64,000 bases of DNA from Punica granatum. Lineage: Eukaryota > Streptophyta > Magnoliopsida > Myrtales > Lythraceae. Where the stretch lies: contig NC_045128.1 of NCBI RefSeq assembly GCF_007655135.1, positions 20,244,811-20,308,810 of the forward strand. The letters run 5' to 3'. Position numbers and translations under genes: made by a program. The notes under the pieces are model-generated. The model ran no database searches. It had not been told where the DNA came from and saw only the letters and a list, made by a program, of their open reading frames with translations. Of the stretch, positions 1-9,808 are shown in pieces. Each line of letters opens with the position of its first letter. Position 1 is the first letter of the stretch.

Positions 1-1355
1 ACACCCATGTCAAGCTTCTTTCCTGCCTCGATCAAGTCCGAGAAGGAGGAAGTATGAGCCAGGAGATGTGAGTAATACGCGCCTCTGAGTGTGGAGTGGA
101 ACAGCTGAACTTGTTGTCGCTCAGTGATTGGAGGAATGTGCTTTGCTGCTCTTCCTCTCCATTCCGTTGCGTATGCTTCGAAAGCTTGACCCTCCTTCAT
201 CTCTGTCATGCTGAGATCGAGAAGGGTAGGAGGTGTTTCCGCACAAAATCGATACTGGTCGAGGAATTTCTGAGAAAGATCTGTCCATGTAGGGACATCG
301 CCGGCTTTCAGGGTCATAAACCAATCTAGCGCCGATCCCATAAGACTATCTTGGAAAGTCTGAATGACGAATTCCTCATAATCCCAGTATGAGAGCATTT
401 TGCTCTGATAATGACGGAGATGATGCCGAGGGTCTCTGGTCCCATCATATCTTTTGAACTCTGGAATTTTGATCTTAGGGGGCAGCCGCATGCCTGGAAA
501 GAGATTCCAGTCACTGTCACTGAAATCGAAACGTGGGTTGCCTACTTGGAGGGCTCGAATGGTTTCCTCCATTCTCTTTATTCTCCTCTCCTGTTCATTC
601 TCCGCTTCGAGAGGAACGTTTGTCGGTAGAGCTGGAGGGGCAGCCTGAGTAGGCGTGCCCGGTTCAGTGGGAGGAATGTTTAGGGGCGGTGGAGCAGGGT
701 AAGAAAAGCTTATTTGGGGTTGTGGAGTTTGGAAAGGAAATTGGTCTGCAGTGGAAACAGGAGCCTGTGCGATCGTGACCGGAGGAACTGTCGGTGGTGG
801 CACAGTATAGATTGGAGGATGCATTGACACGGTTAGCGGTGGCAGCGCATGCATAGTAGAGTCCGTGGATAAGAAAGCTGCTGGTGGCAACGGAATTGCT
901 GTTGGAGCAGGTGATGGCGGTAAAGGATCATTGATCTGATGGACTGTTGGTGCAAATGCCATTGCCGAGAAAGATGCGTCTTCAGCCTCCGAAGCAAAGG
1001 TTGGAGTGACCATTGGATTTGGATCGACAATTGGTCTATGCTCCAGAGGCGGAGTAAAGCTCGATGAGGACTGATTCTGATTCCTGAGCATGGCCATGAG
1101 CTCAGTCATGTTGGTGGCCATGTTGGCCGCCAAGTGGTTCACCATTCCTTCTAACGCAGTAAAACGTGCGGACTCCACAAGGTTGGACGCCGTCTGTACT
1201 GTTTGTGGAGGATGTCCGATAGGGACGCCTGAATGAGCTGTAGATATGTCCGTGAGCATTACAGGTGATGTAACTTGTGTCAGTGGTGTTTGAGAATGTA
1301 TCGGCGTTGGCAGAGTATCCTGTTCAAGAATGGCGGGTTGTTGGTCTTCTGCCAT
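1..1355 (-). CDS. Tat/Ogre-type Gag, N-terminal part, running off the left edge (element R0)
   Basis: Reading the minus strand from an ATG at 1355 gives an open frame of 451 codons to the window edge with no stop; the C-terminus lies outside. Roughly residues 60-270 are proline- and alanine-rich low-complexity sequence. An acidic, charged stretch follows. Then comes a typical plant Gypsy Gag core, with the ALDWF motif (Trp at residue 345) followed by PTWTDLSQKF and YATEWR-like segments. Gag of this lineage forms the cytoplasmic virus-like particle that packages element RNA. Its position downstream of an ORF1 (1661-2943 and 17465-17683) matches the Ogre order ORF1-gag-pol. Unlike the adjacent ORF1, no nonsense codon is seen here. 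Whether the rest of Gag-Pol is intact cannot be known. Lineage is recalled from family features rather than searched. Confidence 0.85.
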   Translation of the reverse strand, partial: MAEDQQPAILEQDTLPTPIHSQTPLTQVTSPVMLTDISTAHSGVPIGHPPQTVQTASNLVESARFTALEGMVNHLAANMATNMTELMAMLRNQNQSSSSFTPPLEHRPIVDPNPMVTPTFASEAEDASFSAMAFAPTVHQINDPLPPSPAPTAIPLPPAAFLSTDSTMHALPPLTVSMHPPIYTVPPPTVPPVTIAQAPVSTADQFPFQTPQPQISFSYPAPPPLNIPPTEPGTPTQAAPPALPTNVPLEAENEQERRIKRMEETIRALQVGNPRFDFSDSDWNLFPGMRLPPKIKIPEFKRYDGTRDPRHHLRHYQSKMLSYWDYEEFVIQTFQDSLMGSALDWFMTLKAGDVPTWTDLSQKFLDQYRFCAETPPTLLDLSMTEMKEGQAFEAYATEWRGRAAKHIPPITERQQVQLFHSTLRGAYYSHLLAHTSSFSDLIEAGKKLDMG

Positions 1356-1660
1356 CCTTACTCGTGCACGAGTCGGATATCGATGTGACGCCAGTTGTTA
1401 GTACCTGTATGCGTAAGTGTATGAGTGTACTTATAGTGCTTTGACTATCTTCAAAATATAAATGACAGTATATGAATGCATGAGGTGCATAAGTTTGAAA
1501 ATACTAATGCCATTACATCAGTTTGATTCATATTCTATAATTTATAAAGACAGTCTGTTTGAAAAGGAAACATAAACATTAAACCGCCAACTATTACAAC
1601 CCGTAGCTGAGTGAACGCTGCGTGGGTCCGGTGCGGGGCAAAAGCGTTAACAAACTAAAC
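1356..1660 (-). other. Spacer between R0 ORF1 and gag
   Basis: About 300 bp of A/T-richer sequence separates the ORF1 stop (1661) from the Gag ATG (1355) on the minus strand. No ORF or repeat is evident. In Ogre elements ORF1 and gag are separate frames, so a non-coding spacer is expected here. I cannot say how Gag translation is reached downstream of ORF1. Confidence 0.5.
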
Positions 1661-2943
1661 CTAAGGATGAAAGACCTTGCGAGCTTTTGCCCGCGCTCGG
1701 TCCAGCATAGCGCTCAAACGCGCTATCTCCCTGTCTTGGTTCGCTATGCGTGTGCGAATCTGAGCCAACTCGCTCTGAAGCTCTCTGTGATCAGTGAGTT
1801 CTGCGCGAATATCCACAAGCTCACAACAGAGTCGATCTCGCTCTTCTCTGATGGACTGCAATTCTGTGCGCATGACTCCTTGGACTGAGCTCTCCGCGTC
1901 TGGAATGTCTGCATGCGGTGCGTGAGGAATCCGCGGCAAATGTCGTTGACGAACGGGTGTGAGTCCCTGTGGATGGAATTACGCCACATATGCTACGGTA
2001 GCTGAGAAAGCTAGTTCGTCGTCGGTAGGGTGCTCCGGGAAATAGAGCTCTTGAACGGTGCGCGTGTTCCATAAACGTTGAACTTCTCTAATCCGCAGAA
2101 CCCTATCTGGAAGTAAAGTTATAATATCCGTTCACATGAAGCGGTGTGGAGTGCGATCTGCCTCTCTAGGAATATCCTGTAAGCCGCCAAGTTGTCTGAT
2201 GACTCGGGCTGGGAAAACAAGTGTGCTCCCTAAGTGACTGATCAGAGGAAGTCCTATGACTGAAGGGCATCCAATGGTCATGGGTCCACCGGGATTCCAG
2301 CGAGCAGCCCACAAAAACTGTGCCGGGGTGAGTCTCTTGAAGAACTGGATCCAATCGGTGTAGTCGCGATCGGAGGGCCGAAACACTTGAAGTAGGCGAG
2401 CGATGAGCGAACGCTCGTCAGTGATGTAGGAAAAGGGATGTGATGAGCAGAACGGCCTGATGTGTGCGAGGAGCCAAATCTGAAGAAGATGCGGAGCTCC
2501 TCTCATTCTACCACGTCGATCCTCTCGTACATAGTCAAGAGACCGAATGGTCTCAGCCAAGACGGCTTCTACATAGCTACGGCCTCCTACCACTTGGAGG
2601 ATGACTTGGGCAAGTGCCCCGTCTATGAGGTTCGACGAGTGGGGGAATAGGATGGTCCCAAAGATGAGCAAGAGGAACCCGTGACAGGCGTCACGCTGGT
2701 ACGATTCTCCCCTGGCATTGAGAGAACGAACATGTATGAAGTCTATGAGCCATGCGGTCCTAACGCTATGCTCCCCTCCATGCTGAAGCTCAAGACGAAT
2801 TTCTTCCTCGCGGAGATCTAAGAGGATGGCGAGTCTACTCTGTATCGTGGCGAACTGGTTGGGCGCCACGATGTCGAGGGTCGGCATGGGTCGCTGAATG
2901 AGTGCCGCGTACTCCTCTACTGTGGGAGCTAGCTCTGACCCCT
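1661..2943 (-). pseudogene. Ogre ORF1-like protein (DUF7745-like), C-terminal two thirds, interrupted
   Basis: The minus-strand frame carries a plant-retroelement ORF1 domain that I recognise as DUF7745-like. Cues are the PTVEEYAAL motif near 2910, an AETIRSLDYVREDRRGR stretch, and a hydrophobic-aromatic block before a C-terminal coiled-coil (1661-1939, heptad-like Leu/Ile with many Arg/Glu). Two in-frame stops break it: TGA at 2132-2134 and TAA at 1979-1981. These are residues 342 and 393 if ORF1 is counted from its ATG at 17683. The 5' part lies 14.5 kb away (17465-17683) because a solo LTR has inserted. In Ogre elements this ORF precedes gag and its function is unknown. Decay by nonsense mutation and insertion makes it non-functional. 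Confidence 0.8.
2939..2943. repeat. Target-site duplication CCCCT, left copy (solo LTR R1)
   Basis: CCCCT abuts the outer edge of the LTR that starts at 2944. The same five bases follow the other LTR terminus at 17465-17469. Counting one copy only, ORF1 on the two sides rejoins exactly in frame. Confidence 0.85.
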
Positions 2944-3198
2944 TTTACGGACCCGAATGTGGACTCCCGTCGGGGCCCGCATTGCGCGCTTTTGGATCGC
3001 GCGGCTTGGGAGTGTCCACCTTCCCGTGGGGACGCGTGACGGACACGCGTGAGAGAAGGAGTCGCCACTTATCATTTTACGACCCGTAGGTCGAGGGCGG
3101 ATAAGTTACCCGGGTCTAGGGTTATGGAACAACTAGTTTGTTGTTAAGGCATTGATCTGTGCGGAGCCGGAAAATCCGTGTTCGGGGGTTCATGTTAC

Positions 3199-3219
3199 GT
3201 GCGGGCCTATATCCCGCAC
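3199..3219. other. Conserved LTR hairpin GTGCGGG/CCCGCAC
   Basis: A perfect 7-bp stem with a 7-nt loop (CCTATAT) lies about 260 bp from the LTR outer end. The same hairpin occurs in the other Ogre LTRs at 18544-18564, 32916-32936 and 51097-51117. At about 63167-63187 one stem base is changed. Position near the LTR 3' end suggests an RNA-level role such as 3'-end formation, which is inference only. Confidence 0.6.
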
Positions 3220-5777
3220 GCCCTTTCGGTACTCTGGTTTGCTAGGCTTGCATTTTTGTTTTATTTACCGCATGAATTAGGCTGCACTCGGCTCACACGT
3301 TTTGACACCGTAGATTCGGTGAATTAAACGATGTCGGTTGAGAAGCCGAGAGAGAAGTAAACCCGTATGTCGGGGAATTGCTTCACAATCTTGCGTTACA
3401 GTTCATCGAACCATGGAGGTTGAATCCCTGCGTGAACCAAAACCGCGAGATCTTGGATTTACTTGTGTCTGGGCAAGCACTAGACCGATTCGATTAATTC
3501 GACTCTCGGACCATTCGCTCACCGACTGGAATTCTTACAGAACAAATGTACAAAATAAAAGTCCTTACAATGCTCTCGAAAACAATAAATACAAATTACA
3601 AAAGGGTCGAATTCCAGTCGTTTCGCGTTCGGTTATTATTCCACTCTAACTCACCATGAGTTTAGGGAAAAGACCGAAGAACTGTAATTCAATGGACGCT
3701 CTCACTGAATAGGGCGTTGGACCTTGTGAGTGTTGATTAGGGCGTTGAACCCTAATATTATTCGGCCTAGGGATCAGGCTCGACCCGCATGGCAAACAGG
3801 TGCGGAAAGATAACACGCAACATCTTAATAATAGACAAAGTGTTTGTTATTATCGAGTGTACGTGTTTTAACAAGTTGTTAATCCGGGGTATTTTTGGCA
3901 TGCAAATCCTACCCTAGACAAACCAGCACGTGCCAATGTTTTAGCATTCGGCTTTGTTTTGAGAACCTGACAAAGAGAGTCAAATCTCATGTGTGTGGAT
4001 TGATTTTACAGTTGTTCTGTATTGTGACACTGAATTTCCACTGAATTAGCCAAACTCGTGTTTTGACTCTAGATTTGGAATCTAGAATTCCTCCTAACCA
4101 TTATCTAGTGTTTGGTTAGGTCGAGTGAAAGGTTAATCAGCATTTTGCATGTTTTCTGACAGAGATAACCGTTCTAATTACCCGAGTCTATGTTAGGATG
4201 ACAGAAACTCATCAGTTAGATAAGAAAAGGCTATGCAGATGAACCTGCACCTGAATAGGTAGCCCGTTCTTATCCCGTACTGTAGTGTTTCTGTCATGCT
4301 AACCTTAAGAGTGTCGTTGAATTGTGAAATGACGATTTTGCCCTTTATTTGAAAATTGTTTTCAGAAAAGGGGAAACATCGCAGTGCGGGCCACCTCGGC
4401 CTGTAGCCGGTGTCGACCAATTCCCTGGATCGTCCAGGGTTGTGCAAGAACCCCGAAAAAGCCAAAGAACCGGTCGATCTGCCCGGAAGTGATCTAGAAA
4501 GATCTTCTGTATCCTGACCTGAGCTACCTAGAATCAGGTAAAAACTCAAGTTGAGACACAGAAGCCCTTCTCAGACGTCCATGCTACATCGGACAGCGCG
4601 TTTCGGGTTTTGAAATTGATAAGTTTGAAAAGGGCACCAACGTCATTTGACAACTCATTGACGCGAGTTATCAGTTAATGGCCAATTCGTGTAAACTTTA
4701 TCAGTGTAAAGTGGGTTTAATAATGTGAGCGTCCCGATTAACCCGTTTGTGGAATTAATGCTTAAGGGTTGTGCCGAATGCATTAATTGTGAAAACGATT
4801 CACGACTCGACGACCAAGACGATTCCATAAGGATCGAGGATAATTTGGTCCAATGACCGAAACTACCCTCATAACCGAATGGGCCCGAATGAGTCATCGA
4901 TACCCGAATCCATGCATGCTTTGTTTTGAAAAGACATTTTCATGCGATATTGCGACGATAATGTAAATTGCAAATTACACGAAAGCCGAGAACGAACTCA
5001 AAACGGGAAGAGGAAGCCTCAAGCAACCCGTACGAGTCTAAGAGGCTCTCGGTTACTTCTCCTTGGAGATAGCCGAGAGGTCCCATGGTCCGAATGGGAT
5101 TCCACGAGATTTCCCCATCTTGTTTCGAATCATTTCTCGCATGCTTAAGCGATAAACATGATAAATGACACGATTAAACGAAAGTCGGTATTGCCATGAC
5201 TTGACTAACGCATTCGAACATGCAAACATGCACAAGCAAGTTATTTAAAGAATCGATAAAACAATACCGACTTCATGCACGTAAGAAAACACGAGAAAAC
5301 TCGGGAATCAAGCTTGGATCGGGCTAAGAAGGCCGATCTTAACCTGAGGAAAGCAAGCCAAGCCTCGGTCACCTCTTCTTGAGGCAAACCCGAGAGCTCT
5401 TTTGCTTATTTCAGGTCGGGAAGGTCTTCCGCGGGTCGATCCAAACATTTCCCGACATGCTAACATGTTATATGATGATGAACATGCATAATATAACAAG
5501 AAAGTATATAAAAATTAAGTCTTGCAAGTTAAACATGCATAAAACGCCATATTACTCCATAGCCATGCAAATAATGTAAAGAGCCCTAACTCCTCTAAGT
5601 CAAGAGTGATTTACCTAGCCTCGGGATACGAGGAAAGAGTCGGGGAAGTGTTCGAGAGTCGGGTGACTCGGTTGAACGCTTGGAAGGATGCTCGGGTGCA
5701 AAGGATGCACGTTCGGGGAGCTAGGTGCACGAGGAATGCGGCTGGAATGCACGGGAGACGCACGGCGTGCGCGGGGC

Positions 5778-5782
5778 GCGGG
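5778..5782. repeat. Target-site duplication GCGGG, left copy (Athila)
   Basis: GCGGG directly precedes the LTR start TGATAAGG at 5783 and recurs directly after the LTR end GGATCA at 15397-15401. The related LTR at 20821-20850 has the same flanks joined without an insertion, confirming the site. Confidence 0.95.
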
Positions 5783-7035
5783 TGATAAGGGCATATTATA
5801 CTCATATTTTATTGTGCAATTCATGTTAAATTATTATTAATTTTATAGAAATTATAAGAAGTCGGTGCTTAATTATGTGTAATTTGATATTGTAGGTCTT
5901 TGAGGATTTAGATGGAATTACGAGCAATATTGAGGAGTTTTGCGCAATTTGGAGCCAGCATATATCTTTCGGAAATCTTTTTTTTTGTTGTGGATATAAA
6001 TACTCCTCATAACAAGATTAGGAAATCCTAGGGGGGGAGCCATCTTTCACCATTCTTTTAACCTAGAGAGTTTTTGGAGAGGGTCTTGTCTGGAGCCGTC
6101 ACCTGGATCAATTGATTTGAAGCGAAGAATTGTGGAAGAGATAATTCCTTAAAGGAATTGTTGGGTTTTTGTTTAGGATTCAATATCTTGAGTTTACTGC
6201 TGAATATGAATTCTATTGCAATGACTCCTTGGAATTATAATTGTGTTTTCAATTCCATGATATTCTAAGCTTCTTTTGTGGGAATATGATGAAACCCTAG
6301 GTAGCTAATATGATGATTGTCGCCATGTTATAGGATTAATAGATGTGTTGATGATTCATGATTGCAATTCCTATAATTTCAATTTTAATTCTTAATTGGT
6401 TATAATTGTTAGAAACACTATTGATACGGGAGTTGATATAGTGTTTGTTAGGAATTCTTGATTAGACTAATTAGTTAAATGCGATAGCTGCGTTAATTAG
6501 TTTAATTAGAGATTATCCAGGGATTAATGCAATGTTTCTAGTTAGTTATTCGCTAAGACATTAGGGATAATTAATTTAGGGCATTAGACAATCATAGCAC
6601 TGGAAGGTGTATGATTATAATTTAGAGTCCACTATTAATTAGAGATGCGGGAGCTGATTGATTAATTAGAGGTTTAAGACTTTAATTTTAAAGGCTTGAT
6701 AAACTCACTTGAATAATCACATAGCTATCAGTCTATATAACATGATGGCAATCTGATTAGTGAAACTAGGGTGGATTCTGTTTTTCCCACTTTCAATTGA
6801 TATATTTTCGTACAATTCTCTTTCTGCTCTTTGTGACGATTTAGGTTGATTAGTAGTTAATTAGTTAATTCTCTTAATTTGATTGCTTAGATAATAATAG
6901 AATCTAATATAGGTTTAGTACTTAATTAATCCTTGTGGGATCGACACTCTATTCATCACTATATTACTTGATCTGACCCAGTACACTTGCTGGTAGAATT
7001 TGAGCTTATTTTTATATATATTTGCAAAGGGATCA
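5783..7035 (+). repeat. Athila 5' LTR
   Basis: Starts TGATAAGGGC and ends AAAGGGATCA. It differs from the 3' LTR by a 9- versus 8-T run near 5980, T instead of C near 6029, and one T fewer near 6173. A TATA-like motif lies about 210 bp in, giving a short U3. Confidence 0.95.
5995..6002 (+). promoter_or_regulatory. TATA box of the Athila 5' LTR
   Basis: TATAAATA follows GTGGA in A/T-rich sequence 213 bp inside the LTR. The same motif is at 14355-14362 in the 3' LTR. This is the plausible Pol II promoter driving element RNA; the start site would be roughly 25-35 bp downstream. Confidence 0.55.
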
Positions 7036-7041
7036 AGTTTT

Positions 7042-7060
7042 TGGCGCCGTTGCCGGGGAT
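7042..7060 (+). other. Athila primer-binding site (tRNA-Asp)
   Basis: TGGCGCCGTTGCCGGGGAT lies 6 bp after the LTR end. It is complementary to the CCA-terminated 3' end of plant tRNA-Asp as I recall it, which is the primer typical of Athila elements. Confidence 0.85.
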
Positions 7061-7149
7061 TAACTTAATATTAGACCACCTTTAGTTCTATTGTTAATTT
7101 AGGCGCACTTTACTGTGTGTTTATTTCTTGTTCTCTTTGCAGGTATTCT

Positions 7150-7260
7150 ATGCGCAGGAGTAGAAGTGCTGAACTTCTACCATTAGATCCTGAGATAGAG
7201 CGCACCTTGCATCGGTTGAGAGAGAGAGAACAGAAGAAGGGAAGAATTGCAGGTAGTTGA
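7150..7260 (+). pseudogene. Possible displaced N-terminus of Athila Gag
   Basis: An ATG at 7150 opens a 36-codon basic and acidic reading frame (starts MRRSRSAELL). It ends at TGA 7258-7260, two bases before the ATG at 7262 that starts the main Gag frame. Athila Gag proteins often start with a short Arg-rich segment, so this may be the original N-terminus put out of frame by a small indel. It could equally be an upstream ORF or chance. Confidence 0.35.
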
Positions 7261-7261
7261 G

Positions 7262-9808
7262 ATGGCAGATGATGACATCAACCGCCAAATACAGGGTGCT
7301 GCCAGAGCACTTCGAGACTATGCAGTACCTACTATTATGGGTTCTGCGATCAGAAGGCCCACTATTCCAGCTAATAACTTTGAACTGAAGCCAGCACTCA
7401 TCCAGATGGTTCAATCAAATCAGTTTGGAGGATATCCCAACGAGAGTCCTGATGAGCATATTGCAGGATTCCTCCAATACTGTAACACGGTAAAGATGAA
7501 TAATGTCACTGATGATGTTATTAGATTACAGCTTTTTCCTTTCTCGCTTAGGGATAAAGCGAGAGCTTGGTTCAATTCACTGCCACAAGAGTCCATCACC
7601 ACCTGGGCCGACCTTTCATCTAAGTTTCTCAGGAGATTTTTCCCACCAGCTAGGACTGCAAGATTGAGGAACGAAATCACTAACTTCACCAAGTTCAATG
7701 GTGAATCACTTTATGAGGCATGGGAGAGATTCAAGGAGGCAATCAGAAAGTGCCCACATCACGGATTGCCAGATAATCTCCTAATTGAGGTCTTCTATCT
7801 TAGCCTGGATGATACATTGAGGTCTCTAGTAGATGCTGCAGCAGGAGGCGCACTGATGGGTAAGAATTATGATGAAGCAAGTGCTTTGATAGAAGAGATG
7901 GCCTCCAGTGCACATAATTGGCAGAATGAAAGAAGTAAATCAAGAGTGGCATCAGTCAATGACATGGACACTATTGCTAATTTGACAACCCAGATTTCAG
8001 CTCTCACTACCCAGGTAAGTAAACTCACCTCAGCACATTCTTTTAATACTAATCAGGTTGCTTTTTGTGAGTTGTGTTCAGGACCACATTCGACTCTTGA
8101 ATGCATGTCTGGAAATCCCTCGGCTTCACCCAATGGAGAGCAAGTGAACTTTGTCAACAACTTCCAACGGAGTAATCAAGGGCCTTATTCGAACACTTAC
8201 AATCCCGGGTGGCGTAATCATCCTAATTTCTCATGGAGGAATGAGAATAATGCACTTAAACCGCCACCTGGATTCCAAAAGCAAGGCCCTGCTCAGAATG
8301 CTCCACCTCAGCAAAGTCAGTCGAGAATGGAAGAGCTCATGTTGAGCTATATGCAAAAGACTGACACCATGCTACAGAATCAACAAGCCACTATTCGAAA
8401 CCTAGAGGGTCAGATTAGTCAGATTTCTCAGCAATTGAGTAATAGACCATCAGGGTCTTTACCCAGCAACACTGAAGAGAACCCCAAGGGTGTCAATGCT
8501 ATAATGCTGAGGAGTGGCAAGGAATTGGAAATAGTCAATAGAAAAGCTCAAACTCAGGAGGAGAGTCCGGAGAAAGACAAAGGTAAGCAAAAGGTGGAGG
8601 AACCAAGGCAGAAGTCACTAGGGGTGAAACCGTATGTTCCTCCTGTCCCTTTTCCAGGAAGATTGAAGCAACAACAGTTGGACGCCCAATTTGCTAAATT
8701 CCTAGATGTTTTTAAAAAGCTGCAAATCAACATTCCATTTGCAGAAGCACTCCAGCAGATGCCTTCATATGCTAGATTCATGAAGGATCTGCTCACTAAA
8801 AAGAGGAAGTTTGATGGGAGTGAGCCTGTGATGCTTACAGGAGAGTGTTCTATGATTCTCCAAAAGGACTTGCCTAACTTACCACGCAAACAAAGAGATC
8901 AGGGGAGTTTCACTGTTCCTTGTACTATAGGGAATTTTCATTTTGAGAACGTTCTTATTGATTCAGGTGCAAGTATAAATTTAATGCCTCTGTCTATTTT
9001 CAGGAAACTTGGACTTGGAGAATGCAAGAAAACTCATATTACCTTGCAACTTGCTGACAGGAGTATCAAATATCCAAAGGGTATTGTTGAGAATGTCCTG
9101 GTGAAGGTAGACAAATTCATATTTCCAGTCGACTTCATAGTCTTGGAGATGGAGGAGGACAGAGAGGTGCCCATGATCCTTGGCAGACCGTTCCTTGCGA
9201 CAGGTAAAGCATTAATAGATGTGGAACAAGGTAAGCTCACTTTAAGAGTTATGAATGAACAAATAACTTTTAATGTTTATGACGCCATAAAGAAATTTGA
9301 TGATGGCAAATCATGTTACACCATTGATATTATTGATGAGCTTATCTCTGAGTCTGTGGAGAAGAAAGCAGGTGTGGATACAATGGAATCAGTCCTTAGG
9401 GATCTGGACGATTGGAGTGATGATGATGAGCATGAGGAAGAATCTGTGGAGAAGGTATCAGAAATCAAGGCTCGCTACTATGAGGAGCTGGGCACTAGTG
9501 CGACAAAACCAGTATCATCTTTGACACAGTCCCCGGTGCTAGAACTTAAACCATTGCCTAGCCATTTAAAATATGCCTATCTTGGAATAGATGATACTTT
9601 GCCAATAATTATCTCTTCTTCCTTGACAGGTGATCAGGAGCAACAGCTCCTAAGCGTGCTGAGAGAGCACAAGGAGGCAATAGGATGGACTATTGCAGAT
9701 ATCAAAGGGATCAGCCCTTTGATTTGCACTCACAGGATAATGTTGGAAGCTGAGTGCAAACCCATAGTGCAACCACAAGGCGACTTAACCCAACTCTCAA
9801 AGAGGTAG
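7262..9808 (+). CDS. Athila Gag and aspartic protease
   Basis: The first ATG in frame is 7262. Residues of about 60-200 form a Gypsy Gag core ([26 protein letters not shown]). A zinc knuckle [13 protein letters not shown] lies near residue 270, followed by a Gln/Asn/Pro-rich linker. A retroviral-type aspartic protease follows, with DSG (Asp at residue 567, nt 8960-8962) and an ILGRPFL flap-side motif near 9178. Gag assembles particles; the protease processes the polyprotein. The frame runs into a short nonsense tail after about 9777, where a single missing base shifts it off the RT frame, and stops at 9808. In related elements gag and pol are continuous, so the break looks like a mutation rather than a programmed shift, though a -1 shift cannot be excluded. 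Confidence 0.9.
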   Translation: MADDDINRQIQGAARALRDYAVPTIMGSAIRRPTIPANNFELKPALIQMVQSNQFGGYPNESPDEHIAGFLQYCNTVKMNNVTDDVIRLQLFPFSLRDKARAWFNSLPQESITTWADLSSKFLRRFFPPARTARLRNEITNFTKFNGESLYEAWERFKEAIRKCPHHGLPDNLLIEVFYLSLDDTLRSLVDAAAGGALMGKNYDEASALIEEMASSAHNWQNERSKSRVASVNDMDTIANLTTQISALTTQVSKLTSAHSFNTNQVAFCELCSGPHSTLECMSGNPSASPNGEQVNFVNNFQRSNQGPYSNTYNPGWRNHPNFSWRNENNALKPPPGFQKQGPAQNAPPQQSQSRMEELMLSYMQKTDTMLQNQQATIRNLEGQISQISQQLSNRPSGSLPSNTEENPKGVNAIMLRSGKELEIVNRKAQTQEESPEKDKGKQKVEEPRQKSLGVKPYVPPVPFPGRLKQQQLDAQFAKFLDVFKKLQINIPFAEALQQMPSYARFMKDLLTKKRKFDGSEPVMLTGECSMILQKDLPNLPRKQRDQGSFTVPCTIGNFHFENVLIDSGASINLMPLSIFRKLGLGECKKTHITLQLADRSIKYPKGIVENVLVKVDKFIFPVDFIVLEMEEDREVPMILGRPFLATGKALIDVEQGKLTLRVMNEQITFNVYDAIKKFDDGKSCYTIDIIDELISESVEKKAGVDTMESVLRDLDDWSDDDEHEEESVEKVSEIKARYYEELGTSATKPVSSLTQSPVLELKPLPSHLKYAYLGIDDTLPIIISSSLTGDQEQQLLSVLREHKEAIGWTIADIKGISPLICTHRIMLEAECKPIVQPQGDLTQLSKR

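Noticed and set aside
7247..7261. Gag start at 7247 and pol start at 9754
   Set aside because: Both positions are non-ATG codons (TTG and GTG). Gag more plausibly starts at ATG 7262 or 7150, and pol has no start of its own.
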